From assembly GCA_009782915.1 (NCBI GenBank), contig WRIC01000008.1:26774-90773 (forward strand): 64,000 nt of DNA, given 5' to 3'. The position numbers were made by a program, and so were the translations under genes. Shown in pieces: positions 36,601 to 44,039 of this stretch (position 1 is the stretch's first letter; each line of letters opens with the position of its first letter). The notes below the pieces were generated by a model, which saw only the letters and a list, made by a program, of their open reading frames with translations, was not told where the DNA came from and did not search any database. The stretch comes from Propionibacteriaceae bacterium (GTDB lineage Bacteria > Actinomycetota > Actinomycetes > Propionibacteriales > Propionibacteriaceae).

Positions 36601-38995
36601 CTCCCCCACTGGGTGAGATATAAACATCCTCTAACCAGAATTCTGGCTCAGGTGGGACAGGATAGAAGGTGGTGGTATTCGCACCGAAGGTTCCGCTTCC
36701 ACCAATGATGGTGACATCTACCCAGGTGCTGGCGGGTTCGGTTGCGGTGAGAATGAAAGTGTAGGTTCCATCCCCCTGGTCAACGGGAGCGGTGTAGTGG
36801 ACAGGGCTATCTGCATAGGGAATATCCACCACAATCTGATCAGCAAAACCAGTTGCTGGGTTGGAGGGGTCGCTCAGATCAAGAATCGTCACTGTGGCCA
36901 CACACTGATCTTGTCCATTGGCTAAGGGTTTTTCTTTCTCACAAGCAACAGTCGTCCCACCAAAGGCTATCAGCGGGTCAGGGGCTGGATAGAAAATAAC
37001 TGTTGTATTCCACGTGCTTTCACCCACGATGATGGAGATCGTATACCAACCTTCTTCGGTTGCCGTGACCTTGGTCGAATAGGTGCCATCTCCATGATCA
37101 ACGAGGGTGGAGGCCTGAACTTTGTCGTTATCGTATCCCAGCTGGATAAGATCTGACTTTCCTGGGACCTGTATCGTACGGTCTTGGGTATCAACCAAGG
37201 TAATGGTCAGGATCTCACCGCTCACCCCGGCGAAGTTTCTGTCACTTACTTCATGGTGGCTCCGCATAGTACGCAGGGCAACGGCCACTGGTTCAGCGAA
37301 GGTGACCTGTTGATCAATGACTTGATCACCGTGACGCGCGGTGAGGGTAAAGGTTCCACTCTGGGTGGAGGTGACATGAACTGTGTAAGTTCCGTTTCCT
37401 TGATCCTCAGCCATATGAACTTGAACAGCCTCACTAGAAGCAGCGACATTAACGAGATAAGGTTTCCCTGCGGGGTTTTGTGTGATCTCCTCAAAGCTGA
37501 GGGTTCCGAGCCATCCCCAATTCCCCAGGGCGTAGACCGGCTGTGACTTCAGTGGAGAGACTTCAAAGCCGGTGAGTCTGACACCCGAATCAGAACCATC
37601 CGCTGGTCCAAACCAGACCTGCCTGGTGACAACGCTCTCCCAACAGCCGTTCATATTGTCGACCACGCTGACAGTGAAGACACCTGCCTGGGTGGAGGTG
37701 ATTGTTGCCGAATAGTTTCCACTGCCACGGTCAGTGAGAGGACCCACTGACACAGCGGGATCAGCGACACTGATACTGACCGGGTCGGTTAAACCTGTGG
37801 CGAATCTGTCAGGCTGTCCCCAGTATTCCATTCCAGCGGAGATCGTCCAGGACGATATACCATCAGCAAGGATGGCCCCTGAAGAATCGGGGGCTACCCC
37901 GAGTCCAGTCATATAGATGTACGGATCACAGGCTATGACGATGTCGGCGAAACCGACGTACTGCTGGATCACATGATCCCCAACCCTTGCTGTCAGGAGG
38001 TAATCTCCCGGTCGATCAGCGGTGATGCGGACGGTATACGTACCGTCACCCTCATCAACCGGACTTGAAATGCTGACCGCTGGGTCATCTGAAGTCACGG
38101 AGATAGCGAAGGCATATCCTGAAGAAACAGCCCCGCGACCATCATCGAGGTGGATGCGACCAAGCCAGGCGTCACCCCACCCGGCATAAACCATGCCACC
38201 ATATTCTGGCAAGGCACTGAAAGCAACTAACATCAGATCATCGGTTAAAGGATCACGATCGGAGAAGGTAACTTTTTGGGTCCTCGGGTAGTGAACATAG
38301 GGGTAGTCCAGCGAGGCTGTGATGGTGAAGGTGCCAGCTTTGGTCGAGGTCAAGGCGACTGTGTAGTCACCATTGCCAAGGTCAACTACCTCGCCCACCG
38401 TGACTGCAGGATCAGAGGCTTCCACAACGACCTCGTGGGCATATCCAACCGCAAGGCGGGTGTAGTCAGCAGTCGTGAGGGACACTGTTCCTCTCCAGGA
38501 CGCCACACCATCAGGAGCCACAGGTTCAGCTGAATCAGGAGCCACCGCAAAACTGCGTAGTGCAAACTGGTACATCCCGGTTGTTGGTTGTCGGAAGACA
38601 ATCTCGCGCTCAATACTGGTCGATGTGGTCGCCCCTTCCAAGGATGCGCTCACGGTATAGAGCCCAGCAAGGGAGGCTGTGATATAGACCGTGTAGGTTC
38701 CGTCATCGTTGTCGATGGCAGCGGATACCTCCATAGACGGGTGGGAGACTTCCACGTTGACTGAGCTGGCGTGGCCTGTTCCCTGGGCCTCATCAGTTAC
38801 TCGAAGGGTGCCCACCCAGGAGGATTGGCCATCCGAGTAGACCGGCTCAGCCTCTCGCGGAGCAACGGTGAAGCTTTGGAGAGAATAATCCCCGGAGGTG
38901 GGGATGGGCTCGCTAAAAGCTAGGGAAGAAACACCCCCGCTCACTGCTAATACTGTTGCCAGAATCATTAGTCCAGTACGACGGAGTGTGGGCAT
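33563..38995 (-). CDS. Giant multi-Ig-repeat cell-surface protein
   Basis: An 1810-residue exported protein: signal peptide (to about residue 28), about 14 tandem modules of 100-125 residues, a Big-1-like module (around 1540-1640), a final Ig-like module, a Gly/Thr/Pro stalk (about 1730-1770), VAPTGG, a hydrophobic segment and an RLRRHTS basic tail. The modules share S-W-x-G-T near the start and DGTYTV...T-x-x-G-x-F-T near the end; one copy (about residue 880) has lost the motif. The tail is a sortase-type signal; VAPTG fits the class E pattern L-A-x-T-G with Val for Leu. The protein probably projects from the wall and binds ligands or partners, but no adhesin domain is recognised. GAAGGAAC precedes the ATG. 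Confidence 0.85.
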   Translation of the reverse strand: MPTLRRTGLMILATVLAVSGGVSSLAFSEPIPTSGDYSLQSFTVAPREAEPVYSDGQSSWVGTLRVTDEAQGTGHASSVNVEVSHPSMEVSAAIDNDDGTYTVYITASLAGLYTVSASLEGATTSTSIEREIVFRQPTTGMYQFALRSFAVAPDSAEPVAPDGVASWRGTVSLTTADYTRLAVGYAHEVVVEASDPAVTVGEVVDLGNGDYTVALTSTKAGTFTITASLDYPYVHYPRTQKVTFSDRDPLTDDLMLVAFSALPEYGGMVYAGWGDAWLGRIHLDDGRGAVSSGYAFAISVTSDDPAVSISSPVDEGDGTYTVRITADRPGDYLLTARVGDHVIQQYVGFADIVIACDPYIYMTGLGVAPDSSGAILADGISSWTISAGMEYWGQPDRFATGLTDPVSISVADPAVSVGPLTDRGSGNYSATITSTQAGVFTVSVVDNMNGCWESVVTRQVWFGPADGSDSGVRLTGFEVSPLKSQPVYALGNWGWLGTLSFEEITQNPAGKPYLVNVAASSEAVQVHMAEDQGNGTYTVHVTSTQSGTFTLTARHGDQVIDQQVTFAEPVAVALRTMRSHHEVSDRNFAGVSGEILTITLVDTQDRTIQVPGKSDLIQLGYDNDKVQASTLVDHGDGTYSTKVTATEEGWYTISIIVGESTWNTTVIFYPAPDPLIAFGGTTVACEKEKPLANGQDQCVATVTILDLSDPSNPATGFADQIVVDIPYADSPVHYTAPVDQGDGTYTFILTATEPASTWVDVTIIGGSGTFGANTTTFYPVPPEPEFWLEDVYISPSGGEPIYTNSSVGWGGSVTIRDFLGGGFRGYNDSITITASDPAVTISELNDIKMFNVYSTKAGTFTITVAVDNGIEVQTMTRQVRFVDRPAPPAPVLILANVDIRSDSSSVTANDLDDYTATITLVDTARLRTPATGFGDVMEITASDPSVTVSSLTDNDDGTYTVHLTSDTPGTFELRTTVNGKTLQRAMTFDEVVTPPVEPEVVLVDFTVNPVVTSEHPTFAYVDEYMGTVILGFEGNPEPGAVASGFGDAFEVSVDTEKVNISDVVDNNDGTYTIRFTAKTSVVVGGNFDAVATVALAESRRVHSIDRTMYFSATHADYNYVYFMGFDLTSDSGHPLADGKQTWVGTFRLDATMTPSYGLASVVEMTVSDPAVEPSEIVDHGDGTYTVEFTSTEPGQFTVTLSIPNDPWMGPPSEVSRTMEFWPIPECDPAYWLEGFTVAPTHGGPVYANDESSWTGTVRLGSPAGDGSGNSGGIQVTASDPQVRSTAVVDQGDGTYTFELTSPIVGNFLITVTVGSDLCGFTSRTQYVTFLTMPPVQLSWTMEFEVEPLANTEPNGRPAWTGTVTVSDGMGVGVAGMAHEIVLSSTEPAVTFSDITDVGDGTYTFTMASVVAGKPTVRAMMLDVDGNPVVVARVIEFTARGDCFGPQTPYSMTIGRDVNTPYSETVVADGLSAWVGTIVMTNENDTPQLDDIEVSDPRLLMSAPVDQGSGIYHVRFTTLTAGEYTVSVPESDECGTIITREFVLTFAEMVPTVSVSQSSVSVSSTIPWVGDTVDVTATVKDSQGRAMESVEVEFHVSGFGTLSAPQCTSNAQGVCQVSLSSTKAGPNSVTVLINSEEITGSGVEVTFFDRSIPRYEPQVSITHSSRVVGETQVVNGSGFEPGEEVRLVVTSNPWVVGTQTASGQGTVSFAFSIPASLDPGVHTATLSSQQWGEASRTFEVQAAPSGGGTTAPPGGGTTSPPPTTVTPPAAPSAVAPTGGLISSPVTVWIAVMMVAGGLAVASLSRLRRHTS

Positions 38996-39165
38996 ATTCT
39001 TGGGTTCCTTCCCGCGGGGTTTCCTGTGAAGTCAAAAGTGATAGGAGGTCAACGCGCAGGATCACTGCCCGGCTCCCCCCTGAGCCACTAGGAATCAATC
39101 TACTCCTGAAAGTGAGTTTTGTCATTGTTGATCGCTACCAGGTGGAAACTGGGCGCTTGGGTCCC

Positions 39166-40008
39166 TCACGGGAGACTATTCGCGGGAAGAAATTCACCAT
39201 GGGCATCGAAGGCAGCGCGCCGGAGCGTACGGCGAAGAGCCAACAGAACTGGGCGACCCACCAAGATCAACAAAATACTGTTGGTGACCGCTCTGCCAGT
39301 GTCCCATACTGCCGTGGAGGTGATGAGGGTGAACCACCCGAAGCGCTTCAGGTTCTCCAACAGTGGCCCACCGGGGATGTAGGCGAGATCGGAGGGTCCT
39401 CCCTGGGAGGCGCCCATGACGTAGGGCCAAAACCAGAGGTTCATGATCGCCCCGAAGAGGTACGCCACAACGATTCCATAGACCACAAGCATGGCAACCT
39501 CAATCTTGCCGCGTATTTCTCGGCCAAAGAGTCGATCAGGGAGCAACCCGGCCCCCATGCCCACCCAAGCCGAGGCGAGCATCTGGAAGGGCATCCAGGG
39601 GCCCACTCCTGCTGTGAGTAATGCTGAAGCAAACAGTGAGGTGCACCCCAGGACGAAACCAAAACCGGGCCCGAACACCCTGCCGGCCAAGATGAGCAGG
39701 AAGAAAACGGTCTCCATTCCATTGGTACCAGCCCCCAGTGGCCGAAGGACCGCGATGATCGCGCTCAGCACCCCCAACAGTGCAAGAGCCTTAGCGTCGA
39801 TTCCTTTGTCGGACATCTGAGCAAGGACGAGCACAATGAGCAGTGGCAGCAGAACAATGAAGATCATGGGTGCTGTGGCATCCATGGTCGTGGAATCCTT
39901 AACAGGAAGAAACAGTGGCCAGGTGAACATGGCTAAACCTGCCACACTCACCACACTGAGCATCACCCATGATTTCCACCCCAGTCGGATGGGCCCACCG
40001 CTTTTCAC
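39166..40008 (-). CDS. cbrT: ECF transporter S component, probably cobalamin-specific (CbrT-like)
   Basis: A 280-residue membrane protein with about six or seven hydrophobic segments and the ECF S-component layout (GRVFGPGFGFVLGCTSLFASALL, MPFQMLASAWVGMGAGLLPD). The start is a GTG that shares four bases (GTGA) with the ATPase stop; an upstream in-frame start would lie inside the ATPase gene. It is the substrate-binding subunit of a dedicated energy-coupling-factor importer with the two preceding genes. Because a cobalamin riboswitch lies before the operon, I infer vitamin B12 or a corrinoid precursor as substrate. Sequence alone would not give specificity. Confidence 0.75.
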   Translation of the reverse strand: MKSGGPIRLGWKSWVMLSVVSVAGLAMFTWPLFLPVKDSTTMDATAPMIFIVLLPLLIVLVLAQMSDKGIDAKALALLGVLSAIIAVLRPLGAGTNGMETVFFLLILAGRVFGPGFGFVLGCTSLFASALLTAGVGPWMPFQMLASAWVGMGAGLLPDRLFGREIRGKIEVAMLVVYGIVVAYLFGAIMNLWFWPYVMGASQGGPSDLAYIPGGPLLENLKRFGWFTLITSTAVWDTGRAVTNSILLILVGRPVLLALRRTLRRAAFDAHGEFLPANSLP

Positions 40009-41663
40009 GAGTCCCCCAGCGCCTGGGCCACCTGATAGGGGGTCAGCCACGGTTGCGGATAGACAATCTTGGCCACCTGAGGGGCAAAGAGTGCCGAGGA
40101 ACCCAGGACGCCAGCGGCAGTTCCTGTTTGAATGATTTCACCCGAAGCCATGACACAGATCTGATGTGCCACCTCGGCAGCAAATTCCACGTCATGGGTG
40201 ACCACCCCCACCACACGACCCTGGTTGGCCATCTCTTCGAGGATCTGCGCCAAGGTGGCTTTTGCTTGATAGTCCAGTCCTCGGGTGGGCTCATCGAGCA
40301 GGATCACCTGCGGGAACGCCGTGAGCTGAATAGCCAACACCAGGGACAGCTTTTGGCCTTCGGATAGATCGCGAGGATGACTGATGGGATCAATGTGGGG
40401 TGCCAGGGCATCAAGTACTTGCCTACACAAACCTGGTTGACCACTATACGAATCGGCCGCCTCACATTCTTCGGCCACCGTTGAGCAGAAGAGAAGATCA
40501 CTAGCATTGCTGGGGACAAGTCGACAATAGTCACGGATCACTGCAGGAGGCTGGTTATCCAAGCGCTTGCCCCCCACAGAGAATCGACCTGAGGACAGCG
40601 GGGTGACACCGGTAAGAGCCCACAGCAATGAGGATTTGCCTGACCCGTTGCGACCCATGATCACGCTCACCTGTCCGGGGGGCATCTCCAGTGACACGTT
40701 ATCCACAGCGATAGTCCCGCCATAGGTCACGTTGAGTTTCGTGGCCGTCAAACCTGGGGTGTCAACGAGGGTGGTGGTGGCGTGAAGGCTCAGGGGCACC
40801 GAAGATTTTCCTTGGGCGGGAGGGACTCTCGGGTAATCAGCTTCGTTCTTGGTGGCCAAGGATTCCCGCAGTGGCCCTGCCATAGAGCGGGCTTGGCGTA
40901 CTGATAATGGAACAGAATCGAATCCAGCAATCCGCCCAAGAACAACCACCGGTGGTTGGAGCAGTGATTCTTGGATCATCTCCCGTGTTGTCCCCTGGGT
41001 AACTTGTCCTTGGGGACCGAGAAGGATCATTTGGTCGGCGTAGCTGATGACCCTCTCCAAACGGTGCTCAGCCATCACCACCGTGAGCCCAAGATCATGA
41101 ACCAATCTGAGCAGTGTGGCCAGTACCTCCTCACTAGACCCTGGGTCCAACGCAGAGGTGGGTTCATCGAGCACAAGGACGCGTACCCCTGCTGCAAGAG
41201 CCGACCCGATCGCTACCCTTTGTTGTTGGCCAGAGGACAGCGACACCAAAGCCCGGGAGCGTACCTCTGCCAAACCCAGAATGTCGAGGGTCTCCTCGAC
41301 GCGGGTTCTCATCCTCATCGGATCCACACCCATCTGCTCTAGAGAGTAGGCCAACTCCTCCTCAACCGTGTCAGTGACGAAACCCGCAAGTGGGTCCTGG
41401 CTCACCCGACCAACGATGTGTGCAAGATCGCGTGGAGGATAATCAGCGGTTGATAGCCCCTCCACCTCGACACTTCCTGAGAGAGTTCCACCAGTGAAAT
41501 GCGGTACATGACCGTTGATGGCACCCAGCAAGGTGGACTTCCCTGATCCTGTGGGACCAGCAACCAAGACAAGTTGCCCATCGTCGATCTGGAGATTAAC
41601 CCCTGTCAGGGTGGGTGAGTCCGCGGTGGAATATTGAACAGACACATGGTCGAAAACAATCAT
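40005..41663 (-). CDS. ECF transporter ATPase, fused A-A' subunits
   Basis: A 552-residue protein with two complete ABC domains, joining the EcfA and EcfA' subunits. Domain 1 has Walker A GPTGSGKST, signature LSSGQQQRVAIGSAL and Walker B VLVLDEPTSALDPG. Domain 2 (from about residue 315) has GRNGSGKSS, a divergent signature LSEGQKLSLVLAI and VILLDEPTRGLDY. The ATG at 41663 overlaps the upstream permease stop by four bases (ATGA) and follows AGGAG; the longer in-frame start is not supported. It drives the cobalamin-type importer. Confidence 0.9.
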   Translation of the reverse strand: MIVFDHVSVQYSTADSPTLTGVNLQIDDGQLVLVAGPTGSGKSTLLGAINGHVPHFTGGTLSGSVEVEGLSTADYPPRDLAHIVGRVSQDPLAGFVTDTVEEELAYSLEQMGVDPMRMRTRVEETLDILGLAEVRSRALVSLSSGQQQRVAIGSALAAGVRVLVLDEPTSALDPGSSEEVLATLLRLVHDLGLTVVMAEHRLERVISYADQMILLGPQGQVTQGTTREMIQESLLQPPVVVLGRIAGFDSVPLSVRQARSMAGPLRESLATKNEADYPRVPPAQGKSSVPLSLHATTTLVDTPGLTATKLNVTYGGTIAVDNVSLEMPPGQVSVIMGRNGSGKSSLLWALTGVTPLSSGRFSVGGKRLDNQPPAVIRDYCRLVPSNASDLLFCSTVAEECEAADSYSGQPGLCRQVLDALAPHIDPISHPRDLSEGQKLSLVLAIQLTAFPQVILLDEPTRGLDYQAKATLAQILEEMANQGRVVGVVTHDVEFAAEVAHQICVMASGEIIQTGTAAGVLGSSALFAPQVAKIVYPQPWLTPYQVAQALGDS

Positions 41664-42784
41664 GATGAACTCCTGTCGGGAGCGGGAGTGACCAGGGTGG
41701 GAAGAGCCAAGATCATGAGAACCACTAAACTCATCGCGCTGATCGAAGGCCAAGCTAGAGGGGCGACGTCAAAGAAAACGACCTGTGGTTGAACCTTTCC
41801 CAACACCACCATCAAGGCGGTTGCTGTGATAGCGCAACCCATCACTACCCATTCGATGGTTGTCAGTGAATCGGGGCGATAACGGCTCCTCATCACACGG
41901 CGACCCACCAGCTTCAAGGCCACAAAACCCACCAGGGCACCACCAATGACCATCGGTGTGCCCCTCCACCAGGGTGCAGAAAGGTCCAGCAAACCATAGG
42001 CACCCACACACAGGGCAAGACTGGAGAAAACCATCATCGCCGAGGTGAGTCGGCGATGGCCGGGCAACACCTGAGATGAGCGCCCGTACCCTCGCGAATC
42101 CATCGACCCTGCTAGTAACAAGGAGCGATCGAGTGCATCACTGAGAACAGGCATAGCAACATAGCGAATCAGATGGGCGCCTTTCCCGGTCTCTGCCCTC
42201 AACTGGCGCGCGCGGCGTACCCTGCCCAAAGACTCAGCCAACTGCGGGAAGACAGACAAAGCGATCACCACCACGGTTCCCCATTCATACAGCGCCGACG
42301 GTACGGCTGCGAGCAGCCTCTTAGGGTTAGCCAAAGAATTGGCTGCCCCAACCGCCAGGATCATGGCCGCCAACTGTAACCCCGAGACCCCTGAGGAAAT
42401 CAGCGCCTCAGCTGAGACAGGACCTAAGAGTCTCACCGAAGAGAACACCCCAGGCAGAGTGAGGGTTGGCAGAGGAAACAAGATGGTGGGCCCTGCAGCA
42501 GAGAAGATGATCCGCAAAATCAGGCGCAACACCACAATCAAACATCCAAGATAGACGTAGAGCCGAAAGCCGAGTGCCCATGGGGAGTTCCCGCGTCGAA
42601 GGATCACAGTCAGACAGACAACAGCAATGACACCAACAATAATGAGCGGATTGGTCGTACGCGAGGCTACCACCGCACAACCCAACGCCCAGGTCCACCA
42701 GGCACCCGGATGCAGTGAGCGGGGTAGACCCCACCAGCGCCTTGACACCCCACTGGTGTGAAACTGCCCGGTGAGGGTTGACAT
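41660..42784 (-). CDS. ECF transporter T component (transmembrane)
   Basis: A 374-residue membrane protein of the CbiQ/EcfT family with about six hydrophobic segments. The coupling-helix motifs are visible: RRARQLRAETGKG (the A-R-x type motif) and SMDSRGYGRS. I start at MSTLTGQFHT, which follows GAGAGAAGAAG; a longer frame upstream corresponds to the riboswitch RNA. First gene of the three-gene operon. Confidence 0.85.
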   Translation of the reverse strand: MSTLTGQFHTSGVSRRWWGLPRSLHPGAWWTWALGCAVVASRTTNPLIIVGVIAVVCLTVILRRGNSPWALGFRLYVYLGCLIVVLRLILRIIFSAAGPTILFPLPTLTLPGVFSSVRLLGPVSAEALISSGVSGLQLAAMILAVGAANSLANPKRLLAAVPSALYEWGTVVVIALSVFPQLAESLGRVRRARQLRAETGKGAHLIRYVAMPVLSDALDRSLLLAGSMDSRGYGRSSQVLPGHRRLTSAMMVFSSLALCVGAYGLLDLSAPWWRGTPMVIGGALVGFVALKLVGRRVMRSRYRPDSLTTIEWVVMGCAITATALMVVLGKVQPQVVFFDVAPLAWPSISAMSLVVLMILALPTLVTPAPDRSSS

Positions 42785-42849
42785 CTTCTTCTCTCTGTGA
42801 GCGATCCTCAATGGTTGCCACAGATGGGCACCCAACAGACCTCGCGAAT

Positions 42850-42965
42850 GGAAACGCTCCCCATCCAGAAAGGTTTTCGGACTCATCAGCGTCGCTGATC
42901 TACCGTTGCGGGTCAGTGTCGGAGTTGGACCGACTTCCCCTCAAAGGATCGGGTGAGACCCGCTC
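42850..42965 (-). promoter_or_regulatory. Cobalamin (AdoCbl) riboswitch
   Basis: On the minus strand the leader contains GAGGGGAAGTCGGT...ACTCCGACACTGACCCGCAACGGT spread over 42941-42902, then GATGAGTCCGAAAACC (about 42887-42872). These match the conserved core of cobalamin riboswitches: GGGAA with the P5 stem, CTGACCCGCAACGGT and the GAGTCCGAA-ACC closing side. CGGGTCTCACCCG upstream forms an additional hairpin. It ends about 70-90 bases before the T-component gene, so it probably controls translation or termination there. Exact ends are approximate. Confidence 0.88.
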
Positions 42966-42993
42966 ACTCTAGCACAGCGAACACCACCCACCC

Positions 42994-43525
42994 CCGTCAC
43001 CCTGCGCAGCGTTGCGACTCGCAGGGCCTAGAAACCACACCAACCATCAAGGTGAGTGAACCGTTTCGTGGAGTATGACGGTGAGCAGTTGTGGTCGATT
43101 GTTGTCCCACATCAACAGGAGTATCGACTCTCACCTAGAAATCTTCACTCAAGTCACGCCACTCGGGATTAAGTCTTTCAATCAATGCAATCTTCGCTTG
43201 GCGACGACGATTCTTGATCTTCTTCTCAAGAATAATGGCTCCCTCCATACTCTCACCAGCCACAAACCACACGAGACGATCAACATCGTATCGATGAGTG
43301 AACCCCCGATATTCTTTGTTCTTGTGTTGCGCAATACGACTCACCAGATCTGAGGTAACACCCACATAGAGAGTCCCATTTCTTTTGTTGGCCATGATGT
43401 AGGTGAACGCCATTTTTCCCATGGAAAAAGTCTATGGACAGTGTCACGCTCATCACCACAGAAAGACCCCTCACTTGTGGATAACCGCCTACCTGGATTC
43501 CGCAAGTCGCTTCGCTCCGCGGACC
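42994..43525. mobile_element. Palindrome-bounded element carrying a GIY-YIG nuclease gene (copy 2)
   Basis: The left hairpin is GTCACCCTGCG...CGCAGGG at 42994-43036; the right hairpin is the TTCCGC/GCGGA-type copy at 43494-43525. Read on the minus strand, the order is hairpin, GCGGTTATCCACAA (DnaA-box sequence 43484-43476), a leader with GGTGATGAGCGTGA, the GIY-YIG gene, then GATGGTTGGTGTGGTTTCTAGG and the other hairpin: the same as copy 1. An additional inverted repeat links 43062-43101 with 43535-43577 (about 30 of 32 in the core), so the element may extend right to about 43612. No transposase gene is present. Confidence 0.55.
43135..43422 (-). CDS. Single-domain GIY-YIG endonuclease (copy 2)
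   Basis: A 95-residue stand-alone GIY-YIG domain, same length as the gene at 32687-32974 and similar throughout, from MANKRNGTLYVGVTS to the identical end WRDLSEDF. The catalytic Arg is in LVSRIAQHK and the metal-binding Glu in AIILEKKIKNRRR. It is in opposite orientation to copy 1 on the genome but has the same position relative to its flanking palindromes. It lies between the B12 riboswitch and dapC with no functional link to either, which fits an inserted element. Confidence 0.88.
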   Translation of the reverse strand: MGKMAFTYIMANKRNGTLYVGVTSDLVSRIAQHKNKEYRGFTHRYDVDRLVWFVAGESMEGAIILEKKIKNRRRQAKIALIERLNPEWRDLSEDF

Positions 43526-43724
43526 GCTGCAGGCCAACGATCAACCGCAACTGCTCACCGTCATACTCCACAAAACGTTGCGTAACGACTCACAGTGCAT
43601 CGCAGAACGACCAGGGAGTGTATGACAGTTGCTCAGAGCCCCCACTCGGTGAGTTGCTACGCGACGTCAATCCATCACCATTGTTCTCATTTGCGGTGTG
43701 ATACCTACCCCGGCGACCCTACAA

Positions 43725-43877
43725 CCGTCACCCTGCGGAGCGAAGCGACTCGCAGGGCCCAGAAACCACACCAACCATCAAGGTGAGTCTGGCTAACGCA
43801 TTCACCACCAACGGACTCCACAACCGAGGATAACCGCTTGACTGGATTCCGCGAGTCGCTTCGCTCCGCGGAATGAC
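43725..43877. repeat. Gene-less short derivative of the GIY-YIG element
   Basis: The left end (CCGTCACCCTGCG...CAGGGCCCAGAAACC...CATCAAGGTGAGT) and right end (GGATAACCGC...TGGATTCCGCGAGTCGCTTC) match the two ends of the element at 42994-43525, and similarity continues right to about 43965. The internal 400 bases with the nuclease gene are missing, and the DnaA-box sequence is degraded to TTATCCTCG. This is the relation expected of a non-autonomous, MITE-like copy. The rest of 43526-44039 contains no gene. Confidence 0.75.
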
Positions 43878-44039
43878 CGCTGCAGGCCAACGATCAACCA
43901 CAACTGCTCACCGTCATACTCCACTAAACGTTGCGTTACGACTCACAGTGCTCTGCGGAATGACCGTTGCGCATTGAGCTGGCATGGAATAATCGATAGA
44001 ACCTACTGTTGGTGGTGTTTTCGTGTGGTGTTGAGCTAG

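Noticed and set aside
38276..38660. Plus-strand frames inside the giant surface-protein gene
   Set aside because: Antisense shadows of a repetitive gene; the minus-strand frame is continuous for 1810 codons with coherent domains.
32687..43422. GIY-YIG genes as homing endonucleases of group I introns
   Set aside because: They lie between complete genes in intergenic DNA, not inside a split gene, and no intron core was seen.
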